A stretch of DNA of 64,000 bases from Accumulibacter sp. (GTDB lineage: Bacteria > Pseudomonadota > Gammaproteobacteria > Burkholderiales > Rhodocyclaceae): NCBI GenBank assembly GCA_017302455.1, contig JAFLDO010000002.1, positions 1 to 64,000 of the forward strand, in the 5' to 3' direction. This document shows, one piece after another, positions 5,720 to 13,309 of the stretch; within the stretch, counting starts at the first letter, position 1, and the number at the start of each line of letters is the position of its first letter. The translations under genes were made by a program, and so were the position numbers. The notes beneath the pieces are model-generated. The model ran no database searches, was not told where the DNA came from, and worked only from the letters and a program-made list of their open reading frames with translations.

Positions 5720-6711
5720 TCAGCTTGGGGAAACTGAAGTCCCGCGTGCGGCCGGGCAGCGCTGAGGGCTCGGCTTACATGATGAGAGGGCGACTCCAAT
5801 GACCGGCAAGACAGCGACCACTACGGACGACGTCGGTCGAATCCGCGTCCTGACGATCGCCATCACGGCGCCACAGCATGGGCAGAGCATCGCTGGCCGC
5901 ACCTTGCGCGGTAGCTTGAAGCGGTTCGGATCGAACTTCAGCAAGAGATGCAGCAAGCCGATCAGGCGCTTGCAATTGGCGTGCAGGAAGCCGAAGTTGC
6001 GTGCGCGGCGAAAGCCCTTGGGTAGCACGTGCTGGAGAATCAACCAGAGGAAATCGACTCCGGAAAGCGTGCGCCTTTCCGACCTGCCGGTTTGGGCGTT
6101 GCGATAGCGGAAGCTCACCTGGCCATCCTCGCAGGCGACGATATCCTGTTCCCGGATGACGCCGCGGTAGAGGTAACGACCGAGGGTGATCAAGGCCTTC
6201 TCACCGCTGCCAACCGATTGGCAATGCGCCACCCATTGCCGCGAATCCGACGCCGGGAGGCCGATCCCGGCCGCCTCGATCGCCGCCAGCATCTTCGCCC
6301 GAAAGACCTTGGCCATCGCCTTCTCGTTGAACAGGTAGGTGCCGTTCTTGCCGCGCCGCTTGCATCGCCAGCGCGGCGTCGCCGCATCGACCGCCGCCGC
6401 GGGGACGACGAGATGGACATGCGGGTGGAAGTCGAGCCGACGTGAGTGCGTGTGCAGGACAGCGATCGCCCCCGGCGTCCCCTGCAACTGCCGGTCGTTC
6501 TGGCTGAAGCGCAGCACCGTTTCCCAGGCGCAGCGCATCAGCGAATCGAAGACGACGTCGGCGTGCGCCGCGGCGAGTCCGCGCAATTCGGCCGGCAGCG
6601 TGAAGGTCAGCAAAAAGTAGTCGGCCGGAACCAGACGCTGCACCTGACGCTCCAGCCATGGCTGTCGTGGTGCTGGCAGTGCGGGCAAAGGCGATGGCCG
6701 CAGATTAGACG
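5720..6711 (-). pseudogene. IS91-family transposase, frameshifted and truncated
   Basis: The minus-strand frame carries the IS91/IS801 (Y2 relaxase-like) transposase signature: LVPADYFLLTFTLPAELR, HTHSRRLDFHPHVHLVVP with the HxH metal site, LGRYLYRGVI, and near the C-terminus CPCCGAVMAIVRTRI. The zinc-binding N-terminal motif (CGHRLCPHCQHHDS, about 6660-6700) is in a different frame from the body: the frame must shift at about 6655-6663 to read on into WLERQ. Just upstream of the zinc motif is an in-frame TGA (6712-6714), and the rest of the N-terminal region is not recognisable. The gene is therefore broken. It closes the cassette array on the right. Such elements move by rolling-circle replication and can carry neighbouring DNA. 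Confidence 0.8.
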
Positions 6712-6991
6712 TCACCATGGGCTCCGCATCTCTCGGCCAGGCGTTCCTCGACCGAGCGGAAATTCCAGGCGCCAGGTTCTGGCATAACGACGCCGTTCGA
6801 CTTGTCGCAGCTTCGCACGCTGGCGAAGGCGGCTGGCTCGTGACGTCGGCGGCGTCCTCGGGATGGCCGGCGCGGAGGTCGGCGAGCGCCATAATTATGA
6901 ATTTCGCACCGAGTGGCGAGGCGTTTTGGTGTAGAATTTCTTGCCAGCTGCGAAGCCGTGACAGGCCCCGCAAGTCCCCTCAGGATCCCCG

Positions 6992-7543
6992 ATGCCGCTG
7001 CCCCCTCCCACTGCCGAACGCACCCGCATGCACGTCCGCAGCGTGCATCTGCACGGTTACAAGCGTAGCGACGGCTGCTGGGACATCGAGGCTCGTTTGA
7101 CCGATGTTAAGGATCACGACTATCCGCTCTCCTCGGGTCTGCGGAGGCCGGGTGAGGCGGTTCACGACATGTGGATGCGGGTGACCATCGATCACGGGAT
7201 GACCATCCTCGACGCGGTGGCTTGCACCGATGCCATGCCCTACGTCGACTATTGCGATCGAATCACCCCGGATTACGCGCAACTGGTCGGTCTCAATCTC
7301 TTCCATGGCTTCCGGACGGCAGTCAAGACCCTGTTCCGCAGCACGCGCGGCTGCTCGCATCTCAGCGAACTGGCGATGTTCCTGCCGACCGCGGCACTGC
7401 AGACCTTCGCCAGTGAGGTGCTCGACAACGACGATAGCGGCCACAAGCCCTATCAGCTCGATCGTTGCCATGCGCTGGAATCGCATTCGGACGCAGTACG
7501 GCGCTATTACCCGCGCTGGTACCGTGGCCAGAAGCCCAGGTAG
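6992..7543 (+). CDS. DUF2889 domain protein
   Basis: A 183-residue cytoplasmic protein matching the DUF2889 family: R-S-V-H-L-H-G-Y-K-R-S-D-G near residue 17, WDIEARLTDVK, then DMWMRVTIDHGMTILDAVA and LNLFHGFRTAVKTLFRSTRGCSHLSEL. No biochemical role is established for the family, which is common in betaproteobacteria. The ATG follows AGGA with normal spacing. It is the first intact chromosomal gene right of the mobile region, with sucC 57 bp downstream on the same strand. Confidence 0.8.
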   Translation: MPLPPPTAERTRMHVRSVHLHGYKRSDGCWDIEARLTDVKDHDYPLSSGLRRPGEAVHDMWMRVTIDHGMTILDAVACTDAMPYVDYCDRITPDYAQLVGLNLFHGFRTAVKTLFRSTRGCSHLSELAMFLPTAALQTFASEVLDNDDSGHKPYQLDRCHALESHSDAVRRYYPRWYRGQKPR

Positions 7544-7600
7544 GACCTCCTGCCTGTGGTTCGTTACGTTTTGCAACCTTAACTCAAGCAAGGAAAGCGC

Positions 7601-8761
7601 ATGAAAATTCACGAATATCAGGGCAAGGAACTCCTGAAGAAATTCGGCGTCGTGGTTCCGCGCGGGGTGTTCTGTCCGTCCGTCGATGATGCGGTCAAGG
7701 CAGCCGAAACCCTGGGAGGCAAGGTCTGGGTGGTCAAGGCCCAGATTCACGCGGGTGGTCGCGGCAAGGGCGGTGGCGTCAAGGTGGCCAAGTCGTTGGA
7801 CGAAGTTCGCCAGTTTGCCGGGCAGATCCTGGGCATGCAACTCGTGACGCACCAGACCGGACCGGCAGGCCAGAAGGTGCGGCGGCTGCTCGTCGAAGAA
7901 GGGGCAGACATCCGCAAGGAGTATTACGTTGCCGCGCTGACCGATCGCACGACGCAGAAGGTGGTGATGATGGCGTCTTCCGAAGGTGGCATGGACATCG
8001 AGAAGGTTGCCCACGACACTCCGGAAAAGATCCTCAAGGTGTTCATCGATCCGGTCGACGGGATAAGCGACGCGCAGGCGGCCGAACTGGCCAACGGCAT
8101 TGGCGTGCCGGCGGAGTCCGTCGGCCAGGCGGTGGCAGCGCTCAAGGGGCTCTACCAGTGCTACATGGAAACCGACGCCTCCCTGGCCGAGATCAACCCG
8201 CTGATCCTCGAGGGTAACGGCAACATCAAGGCCATCGACGCCAAGTTCAACTTCGACTCCAACTCGCTTTATCGGCAGCCGGAGATCGTCGCTTACCGCG
8301 ATCTCGACGAGGAGGACCCCGACGAACTCGAAGCGTCCAAGTTCGACCTCTCGTACATTTCGCTCGACGGCAACATCGGCTGCCTGGTGAACGGCGCCGG
8401 TCTGGCGATGGCAACGATGGACACGATCAAGCTGTTCGGTGCCGAGCCGGCCAACTTCCTCGATGTCGGCGGTGGCGCGACCACCGAGAAGGTCACCGAA
8501 GCCTTCCAGATCATGCTCAGGAATCCCAAGGTCAAGGGCATTCTGGTGAACATCTTCGGCGGCATCATGCGCTGCGACACGATCGCCACCGGTGTCGTTG
8601 CCGCCGCTCGGGAAACGCACCTCTCCGTGCCGCTGGTGGTCCGCATGAAGGGGACCAACGAAGATATCGGCAAGAAGATCCTCAGCGATTCCGGCCTGCC
8701 GATCATCACTGCGGATTCAATGGCCGAAGCCGCCACCAAGATCGTTGCTGCGGTCAGTTAA
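7601..8761 (+). CDS. sucC: Succinyl-CoA synthetase (ADP-forming) beta subunit
   Basis: The 386-residue nucleotide- and CoA-handling subunit that, with SucD, converts succinyl-CoA to succinate while forming ATP in the TCA cycle. It begins [12 protein letters not shown], with an ATP-grasp fold showing [32 protein letters not shown] and LAEINPL, then the C-terminal CoA-ligase region [18 protein letters not shown] and [11 protein letters not shown]. Length is standard. GGAAAGCGC precedes the ATG. sucD starts 9 bp after the stop, so the two form an operon ending at the hairpin near 9701. Confidence 0.97.
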   Translation: MKIHEYQGKELLKKFGVVVPRGVFCPSVDDAVKAAETLGGKVWVVKAQIHAGGRGKGGGVKVAKSLDEVRQFAGQILGMQLVTHQTGPAGQKVRRLLVEEGADIRKEYYVAALTDRTTQKVVMMASSEGGMDIEKVAHDTPEKILKVFIDPVDGISDAQAAELANGIGVPAESVGQAVAALKGLYQCYMETDASLAEINPLILEGNGNIKAIDAKFNFDSNSLYRQPEIVAYRDLDEEDPDELEASKFDLSYISLDGNIGCLVNGAGLAMATMDTIKLFGAEPANFLDVGGGATTEKVTEAFQIMLRNPKVKGILVNIFGGIMRCDTIATGVVAAARETHLSVPLVVRMKGTNEDIGKKILSDSGLPIITADSMAEAATKIVAAVS

Positions 8762-8770
8762 GGAGCCACC

Positions 8771-9664
8771 ATGTCGATTCTGATTAACAAAGACACCAAG
8801 ATCATCACCCAGGGGATCACCGGCAAGACCGGCCAGTTCCACACCGAGAAGTGCCAGGAGTACGCCAACGGCAAGAACTGCTTCGTCGCCGGGGTGAATC
8901 CCAAGAAAGCCGGCGAGAGTATTTTCGGCATTCCGATCTTTGGCTCGGTCAAGGACGCTGCTGCCCAGACCGGTGCCACGGTCTCGGTCATCTACGTGCC
9001 GCCGCCAGGCGCCGCTGCGGCGATCTGGGAAGCGGTCGAAGCCGACCTCGATCTGGTCGTCTGCATCACCGAAGGCATCCCCGTGCGCGACATGCTCGTC
9101 GTGCGCAACAAGATGCTGCGCAAGGAAGCGGCTGGCGGCAAGAAGACCCTGCTGCTCGGTCCGAACTGCCCCGGCCTGATCACGCCGGACGAAGTCAAGA
9201 TCGGTATCATGCCGGGTCACATTCACCGCAAGGGTCGCATCGGGGTGGTCTCGCGTTCCGGTACGCTGACCTACGAAGCGGTCGGTCAGTTGACCGAAAT
9301 CGGTCTCGGCCAGTCGTCGGCCGTGGGTACCGGTGGCGATCCGATCAACGGTCTCAAGCACATCGATATCATGCGTCTGTTCAACGACGACCCGGATACC
9401 GACGCGGTGATCATGATCGGTGAAATCGGTGGTCCGGATGAAGCGGATGCGGCCGTATGGTGCAAGGCCAACATGAAGAAGCCGATCGTCGGCTTCATTG
9501 CCGGCGTCACCGCTCCGGCTGGCAAGCGCATGGGCCACGCCGGTGCGCTGATCTCCGGTGGCGCGGACACCGCTGATGCCAAACTCGCGATCATGGAGGA
9601 GTGCGGCTTTACGGTGACGCGCGACCCGTCGGAAATGGGCAAGCTGATCAAGGCGCTGATCTAG
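8771..9664 (+). CDS. sucD: Succinyl-CoA synthetase alpha subunit
   Basis: The 297-residue catalytic subunit. The N-terminal CoA-binding Rossmann region has ITQGITGKTGQFHTEK and VIYVPPPGAAAAIWEA. The phosphohistidine loop GHAGALISGG carries the active-site His that is transiently phosphorylated. GPNCPGLI and VSRSGTLTYEA are family hallmarks. A GGAG ribosome site lies 5 bp before the ATG. Translationally close to sucC, and followed by a strong terminator-like hairpin. Confidence 0.97.
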   Translation: MSILINKDTKIITQGITGKTGQFHTEKCQEYANGKNCFVAGVNPKKAGESIFGIPIFGSVKDAAAQTGATVSVIYVPPPGAAAAIWEAVEADLDLVVCITEGIPVRDMLVVRNKMLRKEAAGGKKTLLLGPNCPGLITPDEVKIGIMPGHIHRKGRIGVVSRSGTLTYEAVGQLTEIGLGQSSAVGTGGDPINGLKHIDIMRLFNDDPDTDAVIMIGEIGGPDEADAAVWCKANMKKPIVGFIAGVTAPAGKRMGHAGALISGGADTADAKLAIMEECGFTVTRDPSEMGKLIKALI

Positions 9665-9700
9665 GTCCGGATTGAGCTGGCTTCTCGTCTCGGCAAGAAG

Positions 9701-9725
9701 GGCAGACCGCGGTCTGCCTTTTTTG
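9701..9725 (+). terminator. Rho-independent terminator after sucCD
   Basis: GGCAGACCGCGGTCTGCC (9701-9718) is a perfect 18-base inverted repeat, followed at once by a run of seven T (9719-9724 and flanking). It sits 36 bp after the sucD stop and before the next gene, a textbook intrinsic terminator. Confidence 0.9.
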
Positions 9726-9848
9726 TTTGCCCCCGGCGCGTGTCATTTCATTTGCCGGTAAAATCGTTGACCAGGCGTTGCGCGGCGTCGCTCACGGTTG
9801 GCCCCGAGCGGCCCGCGGCGCTTGTTCGATACCGCCGACGAGGAAGAA

Positions 9849-10808
9849 ATGGCCCTGTTCCTGAGTGAAAAAGACGTTGAAGAGCTGCTGACCATGCCGC
9901 TGGTTATCGAAGCGGTCGAGGCAGCACACCGCGAGCTTTCGTCGGGGCAGGCCTGCGACATACCCCGCCAACGCACGCGCTTGCCGCAGACGACGCTGCA
10001 TGTCCTGCAGGGGGCCTTGCCGGGTCTTGACGCCATCGGCTACAAGGCCTACACCAGTAACCGCTCGGGCGTACGTTTCCTCGTTTACCTCTATTCGGCG
10101 TCGACCGGCAGGCTGCGCGCCGTCGTCGAAGCCGATCGTCTCGGCATGATGCGCACAGGTGCGGCATCGGCCGTTGCGACGCGCTGGCTGGCCAGACCCG
10201 ACGCGCAAGTGGCGGGAGTCTTCGGTGCCGGCTGGCAGGCCGAAGGGCACATCGAAGCGATAGCAGCCGTGTGTCCACTACGGCGGGTGAAGGTGTATGC
10301 GCGGCGCAGCGAGCGGCTGCTCGCCTTCTGTGCGCGGCTGTCGGAGCGCCTTGGCATCGAGGTCGCCGCTGCCGCTTCACCCGAGGACGCCGTGCGCGGC
10401 AGCGACATCGTCAGCACCGTCACGACCTCGGCGACGCCGCTCTTCGACGCCGACTGGCTGTCTCCCGGCACACACATCAATGCCGCAGGTTCCAATTCAC
10501 TGATTCGCCGCGAACTGGGTGAAGACGTCCTCAAGCGCTGTTCGCCGATCGTCGTCGACAGCATCGAGACGGCACTGCGTGAGGCGGGTGACCTGCTGCC
10601 CTGGCTGGAGAAGGGACGCCTACAGGCACGGCAGTTGCTCGAACTGGGAGACGTGATCTGTGGTCGCCAGACCGGGCGGTCGGCGAGCGCCGAGATCACG
10701 CTGTTCGAGTCGCAGGGTATGGCCATACAGGATCTGGCGGTCGCGGTCCGCCTTGAAGCACTTGCGCGTGAGCGCGGAGTCGGCAGCGAATTGCCTTTCG
10801 GCGGCTAG
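9849..10808 (+). CDS. Ornithine cyclodeaminase/mu-crystallin family protein
   Basis: A 319-residue NAD(P)-dependent enzyme of the OCD/mu-crystallin family. Features include the N-terminal LSEKDVEELLTMPLVIEAVE, the substrate-pocket GYKAYTSN, LGMMRTGAASAVATRWLA, and a Rossmann motif seen as GVFGAGWQAEGHIEA, followed by VKVYARR. The family includes ornithine cyclodeaminase, alanine dehydrogenase and ketimine reductases, so the exact substrate is open. The ATG at 9849 is preceded by GAGGAAG; upstream in-frame codons lack a ribosome site. It stands alone between the sucCD terminator and the phosphatase cluster. Confidence 0.85.
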   Translation: MALFLSEKDVEELLTMPLVIEAVEAAHRELSSGQACDIPRQRTRLPQTTLHVLQGALPGLDAIGYKAYTSNRSGVRFLVYLYSASTGRLRAVVEADRLGMMRTGAASAVATRWLARPDAQVAGVFGAGWQAEGHIEAIAAVCPLRRVKVYARRSERLLAFCARLSERLGIEVAAAASPEDAVRGSDIVSTVTTSATPLFDADWLSPGTHINAAGSNSLIRRELGEDVLKRCSPIVVDSIETALREAGDLLPWLEKGRLQARQLLELGDVICGRQTGRSASAEITLFESQGMAIQDLAVAVRLEALARERGVGSELPFGG

Positions 10809-10908
10809 TGTGGGCACAATCCCGTTGGTCGGCCGTCGGTGACCGGCTGACCCGTACGCAATGCGACGGAAGCCGGCTCGGTCTGCTGATCAGTTATGTG
10901 GAGACGAC

Positions 10909-11739
10909 GTGGCAAACAGTCTTTTGGGCGCGCTCGATATCGTCGCCTGTTCTGACCCGGGGCTGGTGCGGAGTCAGAACGAGGATTCGGTCATGGCCGA
11001 CGCCGGTCAGGGACTGGTGATCCTCGCCGATGGCATGGGCGGCTACAACGCCGGTGAGGTGGCGAGCAAGATGGCGACGACGCTCCTGTCCGCGGGGCTG
11101 GTGGCGGCGTTGAAGACGACCTCGGCACACGAGGAGGACCAGCGGACCGGGCAGCCATTCGCTGTGCGTTGTTTGGTCGAGCAGATCGCGGTCGTCAACT
11201 CGGCGATCTACCAGGCGTCGGAGAGTCAGTCGCAACTCGGCGGCATGGGCACGACGCTCGTCGCAGCCATTTTCTGCGACAACCGGATGATCGTCGCCCA
11301 TGTTGGCGACTCTCGCCTCTATCGTCTGCGTGCCGGCGAGTTCGTGGCGTTGACGCGCGATCACTCGCTGCTGCAGGAGCAGATCGACAGCGGCTTGATC
11401 TCCGCTGAAGACGCGCGTTACGCGGCCAACCGCAACCTGGTGACGCGTGCCGTCGGCGTGGACCCCGAAGTCGAGGCGGAGATTCACGTCCATCCGGTGC
11501 AGCCTGGCGACGTCTATCTGCTCTGCTCCGACGGTCTCCATGACATGGTCGACGGGGCGGACATGCAGCGCGCCCTGGAGATGTTCGGCACCGACCTTGA
11601 GAGGGCGGCAAGGTATCTGATCCAGATGGCCAACGACCATGGTGGGGATGACAATATTTCGGTTATCGTGGTCAGAGTCGTGCGCAAATTCCCTGCGGCC
11701 AGCGGGAGTTGGGCGAAACTCTGGTCATGGCTCAGATAA
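10909..11739 (+). CDS. PP2C-type serine/threonine phosphatase
   Basis: A 276-residue metal-dependent protein phosphatase removing phosphate from Ser/Thr. All the PP2C metal motifs are visible: SDPGLVRSQNEDS, ADGMGGYNAGEVAS, VGDSRLYRL, CSDGLHDMV and GGDDNISVIVV. The GTG at 10909 (VANSLLG) after GGAG fits the usual family start better than the ATG at 10861. It opens a four-gene + strand cluster with a twin-FHA protein 13 bp downstream. FHA domains read phosphothreonine, so the pair looks like eraser and reader of the same mark. No Ser/Thr kinase is encoded in the window. Confidence 0.9.
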   Translation: MANSLLGALDIVACSDPGLVRSQNEDSVMADAGQGLVILADGMGGYNAGEVASKMATTLLSAGLVAALKTTSAHEEDQRTGQPFAVRCLVEQIAVVNSAIYQASESQSQLGGMGTTLVAAIFCDNRMIVAHVGDSRLYRLRAGEFVALTRDHSLLQEQIDSGLISAEDARYAANRNLVTRAVGVDPEVEAEIHVHPVQPGDVYLLCSDGLHDMVDGADMQRALEMFGTDLERAARYLIQMANDHGGDDNISVIVVRVVRKFPAASGSWAKLWSWLR

Positions 11740-11752
11740 GGACGGGAAGGCG

Positions 11753-12433
11753 ATGGCAAAGCTGATACTCAGCATGGATGGCCTGGTACTCAAGGAGATC
11801 CCGCTGCTCACGGATCGCATGAGCATCGGTCGCAAGGCGAACAACGACATCCAGATCGACAACATGGCGATCAGTGGCGAGCATGCGGCCGTGGTGACGA
11901 TTCTCAACGACTCCTTCCTCGAGGACCTGAACAGCACCAACGGCACGCTGGTCAACGGCCAGGCGGTCAAGAAGCATTTCCTGAAGGACGGCGACGTCAT
12001 CGAAATGGGCAAGTACAAGATGAAGTATCTTGCCGCTTCGGAAACACCGGGGGAAACGACGGAGTACGCCAAGAACATGCTCGTCGAGTCGATACCCGTT
12101 CCTGAGGTCGTCAAGGCCAGTGATCCGATCGGACCCAGCCTGGGTCACAGCGCCGCTTCGGCGGTACCATCCATCGCGGCCATCCAGCTGCTCAGCGGCT
12201 CCAACGCCGGTCGCGAGCTGCAACTGACCAAGACCTTGACGACACTGGGCAAGCCAGGCGTGCAGGTGGCGGTGATCGCGAGGCGACCACAGGGGTACTT
12301 TCTGACGCATGTCGAGGGAGCCAGCTTCCCGGTACTCAATGGCAAGGTTCTTGACGCCCAGGCACATCGCCTTGAGGACCATGACGTGATCGAGCTTGCG
12401 GGCGTGAAGATGGAATTTTTTCTGAAGACCTGA
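11753..12433 (+). CDS. FHA-domain protein with two FHA-like modules
   Basis: A 226-residue soluble protein. The first FHA domain (about residues 1-95) has the canonical motifs SIGRKANNDIQID, ISGEHA and LNSTNGTLVNG that bind phosphothreonine. A second, degenerate FHA-like fold spans about 140-225 (IQLLSGSNAGRELQL, TTLGKPG, VLNGKVLDA, LEDHDVIELAGVKMEF); its glycine-arginine and histidine ligands are weak, so it may not bind phosphate. The ATG follows GGGAAGG. It lies between the phosphatase and the MBL-fold gene, and probably acts as an adaptor reading Ser/Thr phosphorylation. Confidence 0.88.
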   Translation: MAKLILSMDGLVLKEIPLLTDRMSIGRKANNDIQIDNMAISGEHAAVVTILNDSFLEDLNSTNGTLVNGQAVKKHFLKDGDVIEMGKYKMKYLAASETPGETTEYAKNMLVESIPVPEVVKASDPIGPSLGHSAASAVPSIAAIQLLSGSNAGRELQLTKTLTTLGKPGVQVAVIARRPQGYFLTHVEGASFPVLNGKVLDAQAHRLEDHDVIELAGVKMEFFLKT

Positions 12434-12527
12434 TGATCCGTCACGTGGACCGGCGACCGCCTCGTCAGCAGGATCGTGTTTCGCGTATCACCGCGGAGCC
12501 GGCGGAGCGTCCGGTGGGGCGGGGATC

Positions 12528-13295
12528 ATGAAAGTCAGGGTTCTCGGCTGCAGCGGAGGAATCGGTGGGAGCCATCGGCGGACCACTTCGATGCTGGTCG
12601 ACGACGACCTGCTCATCGATGCCGGGACGGGTGTCGCCGATCTCTCGCTGGCCGAACTGGCGGTCATCGATCATGTCTTCCTGACCCACTCGCATCTCGA
12701 CCATATCGCTTCCTTGCCCTTGTTGGTCGATTCGGTCAGCGATTTGCGCGACAAGCCCCTGACGGTCTATGCGACGGCGGAGACGCTTGCGATCATCGGC
12801 AAGCACATCTTCAACTGGGTGATCTGGCCGGATTTCCGCGTCATCCCGAGTCCGGAGGAGGCGGTCATGCGCTACCGGTCGATTGCTCTCGGCCAGTCCG
12901 TTCGCCTGGGCGGACGAACGATCACGGCACTGCCCGCCGAACATACCGTTCCGGCGGTGGGTTATCAGCTCGACTCGGGGTCCGGTAGCCTCGTATTTAC
13001 GGGCGATACGACGATCAACGATGCTTTCTGGCCAGTGGTCAACAGCATTGCCAACCTTCGCTTCCTGCTGATCGAAACAGCATTCCCGAATCATGAACGG
13101 CGCCTGGCCGAAGTCTCCAAGCACCTGTGTCCGAGCATGCTGGCCACGGAGCTGACCAAGCTGACGATCGCCGCCGAGGTTTACGTCAGTCACCTGAAGC
13201 CGGGCCAGAGTGAGCTGACGATGGCGGAAATCGAGAGTTGTGCGGGTTCCTTCAAGCCACGCATGCTGCAGCACAATCAGGTCTTCGAGTTCTGA
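12528..13295 (+). CDS. Metallo-beta-lactamase-fold hydrolase, cyclic-nucleotide phosphodiesterase-like
   Basis: A 255-residue protein beginning MKVRVLGCSGGIGG and carrying the binuclear metal motif THSHLDHIASLP, with further ligands at AEHTVPAVGY, FTGDTTIND and SHLKPGQ. The arrangement fits the class II 3',5'-cyclic nucleotide phosphodiesterase branch (PDEase_II) of the MBL fold rather than beta-lactamases or glyoxalases. The substrate (cAMP, cGMP or another phosphodiester) is inferred. The ATPase gene with an N-terminal GAF domain begins 14 bp downstream; GAF domains can bind cyclic nucleotides. Confidence 0.8.
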   Translation: MKVRVLGCSGGIGGSHRRTTSMLVDDDLLIDAGTGVADLSLAELAVIDHVFLTHSHLDHIASLPLLVDSVSDLRDKPLTVYATAETLAIIGKHIFNWVIWPDFRVIPSPEEAVMRYRSIALGQSVRLGGRTITALPAEHTVPAVGYQLDSGSGSLVFTGDTTINDAFWPVVNSIANLRFLLIETAFPNHERRLAEVSKHLCPSMLATELTKLTIAAEVYVSHLKPGQSELTMAEIESCAGSFKPRMLQHNQVFEF

Positions 13296-13309
13296 GCGCC
13301 GACGAGCAA

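Noticed and set aside
5720-6973. An intact 417-codon transposase
   Set aside because: Only the part left of about 6658 is IS91-like in that frame; the zinc motif CGHRLCPHCQHHDS is in another frame, so the long frame is an accident joining unrelated N-terminal text to a truncated transposase.
6980-8620. Long open frame on the minus strand opposite DUF2889 and sucC (546 codons)
   Set aside because: It is antisense to a clear sucC gene, is rich in Arg/His/Ala as GC-rich shadow frames are, matches no family, and has no ribosome site.
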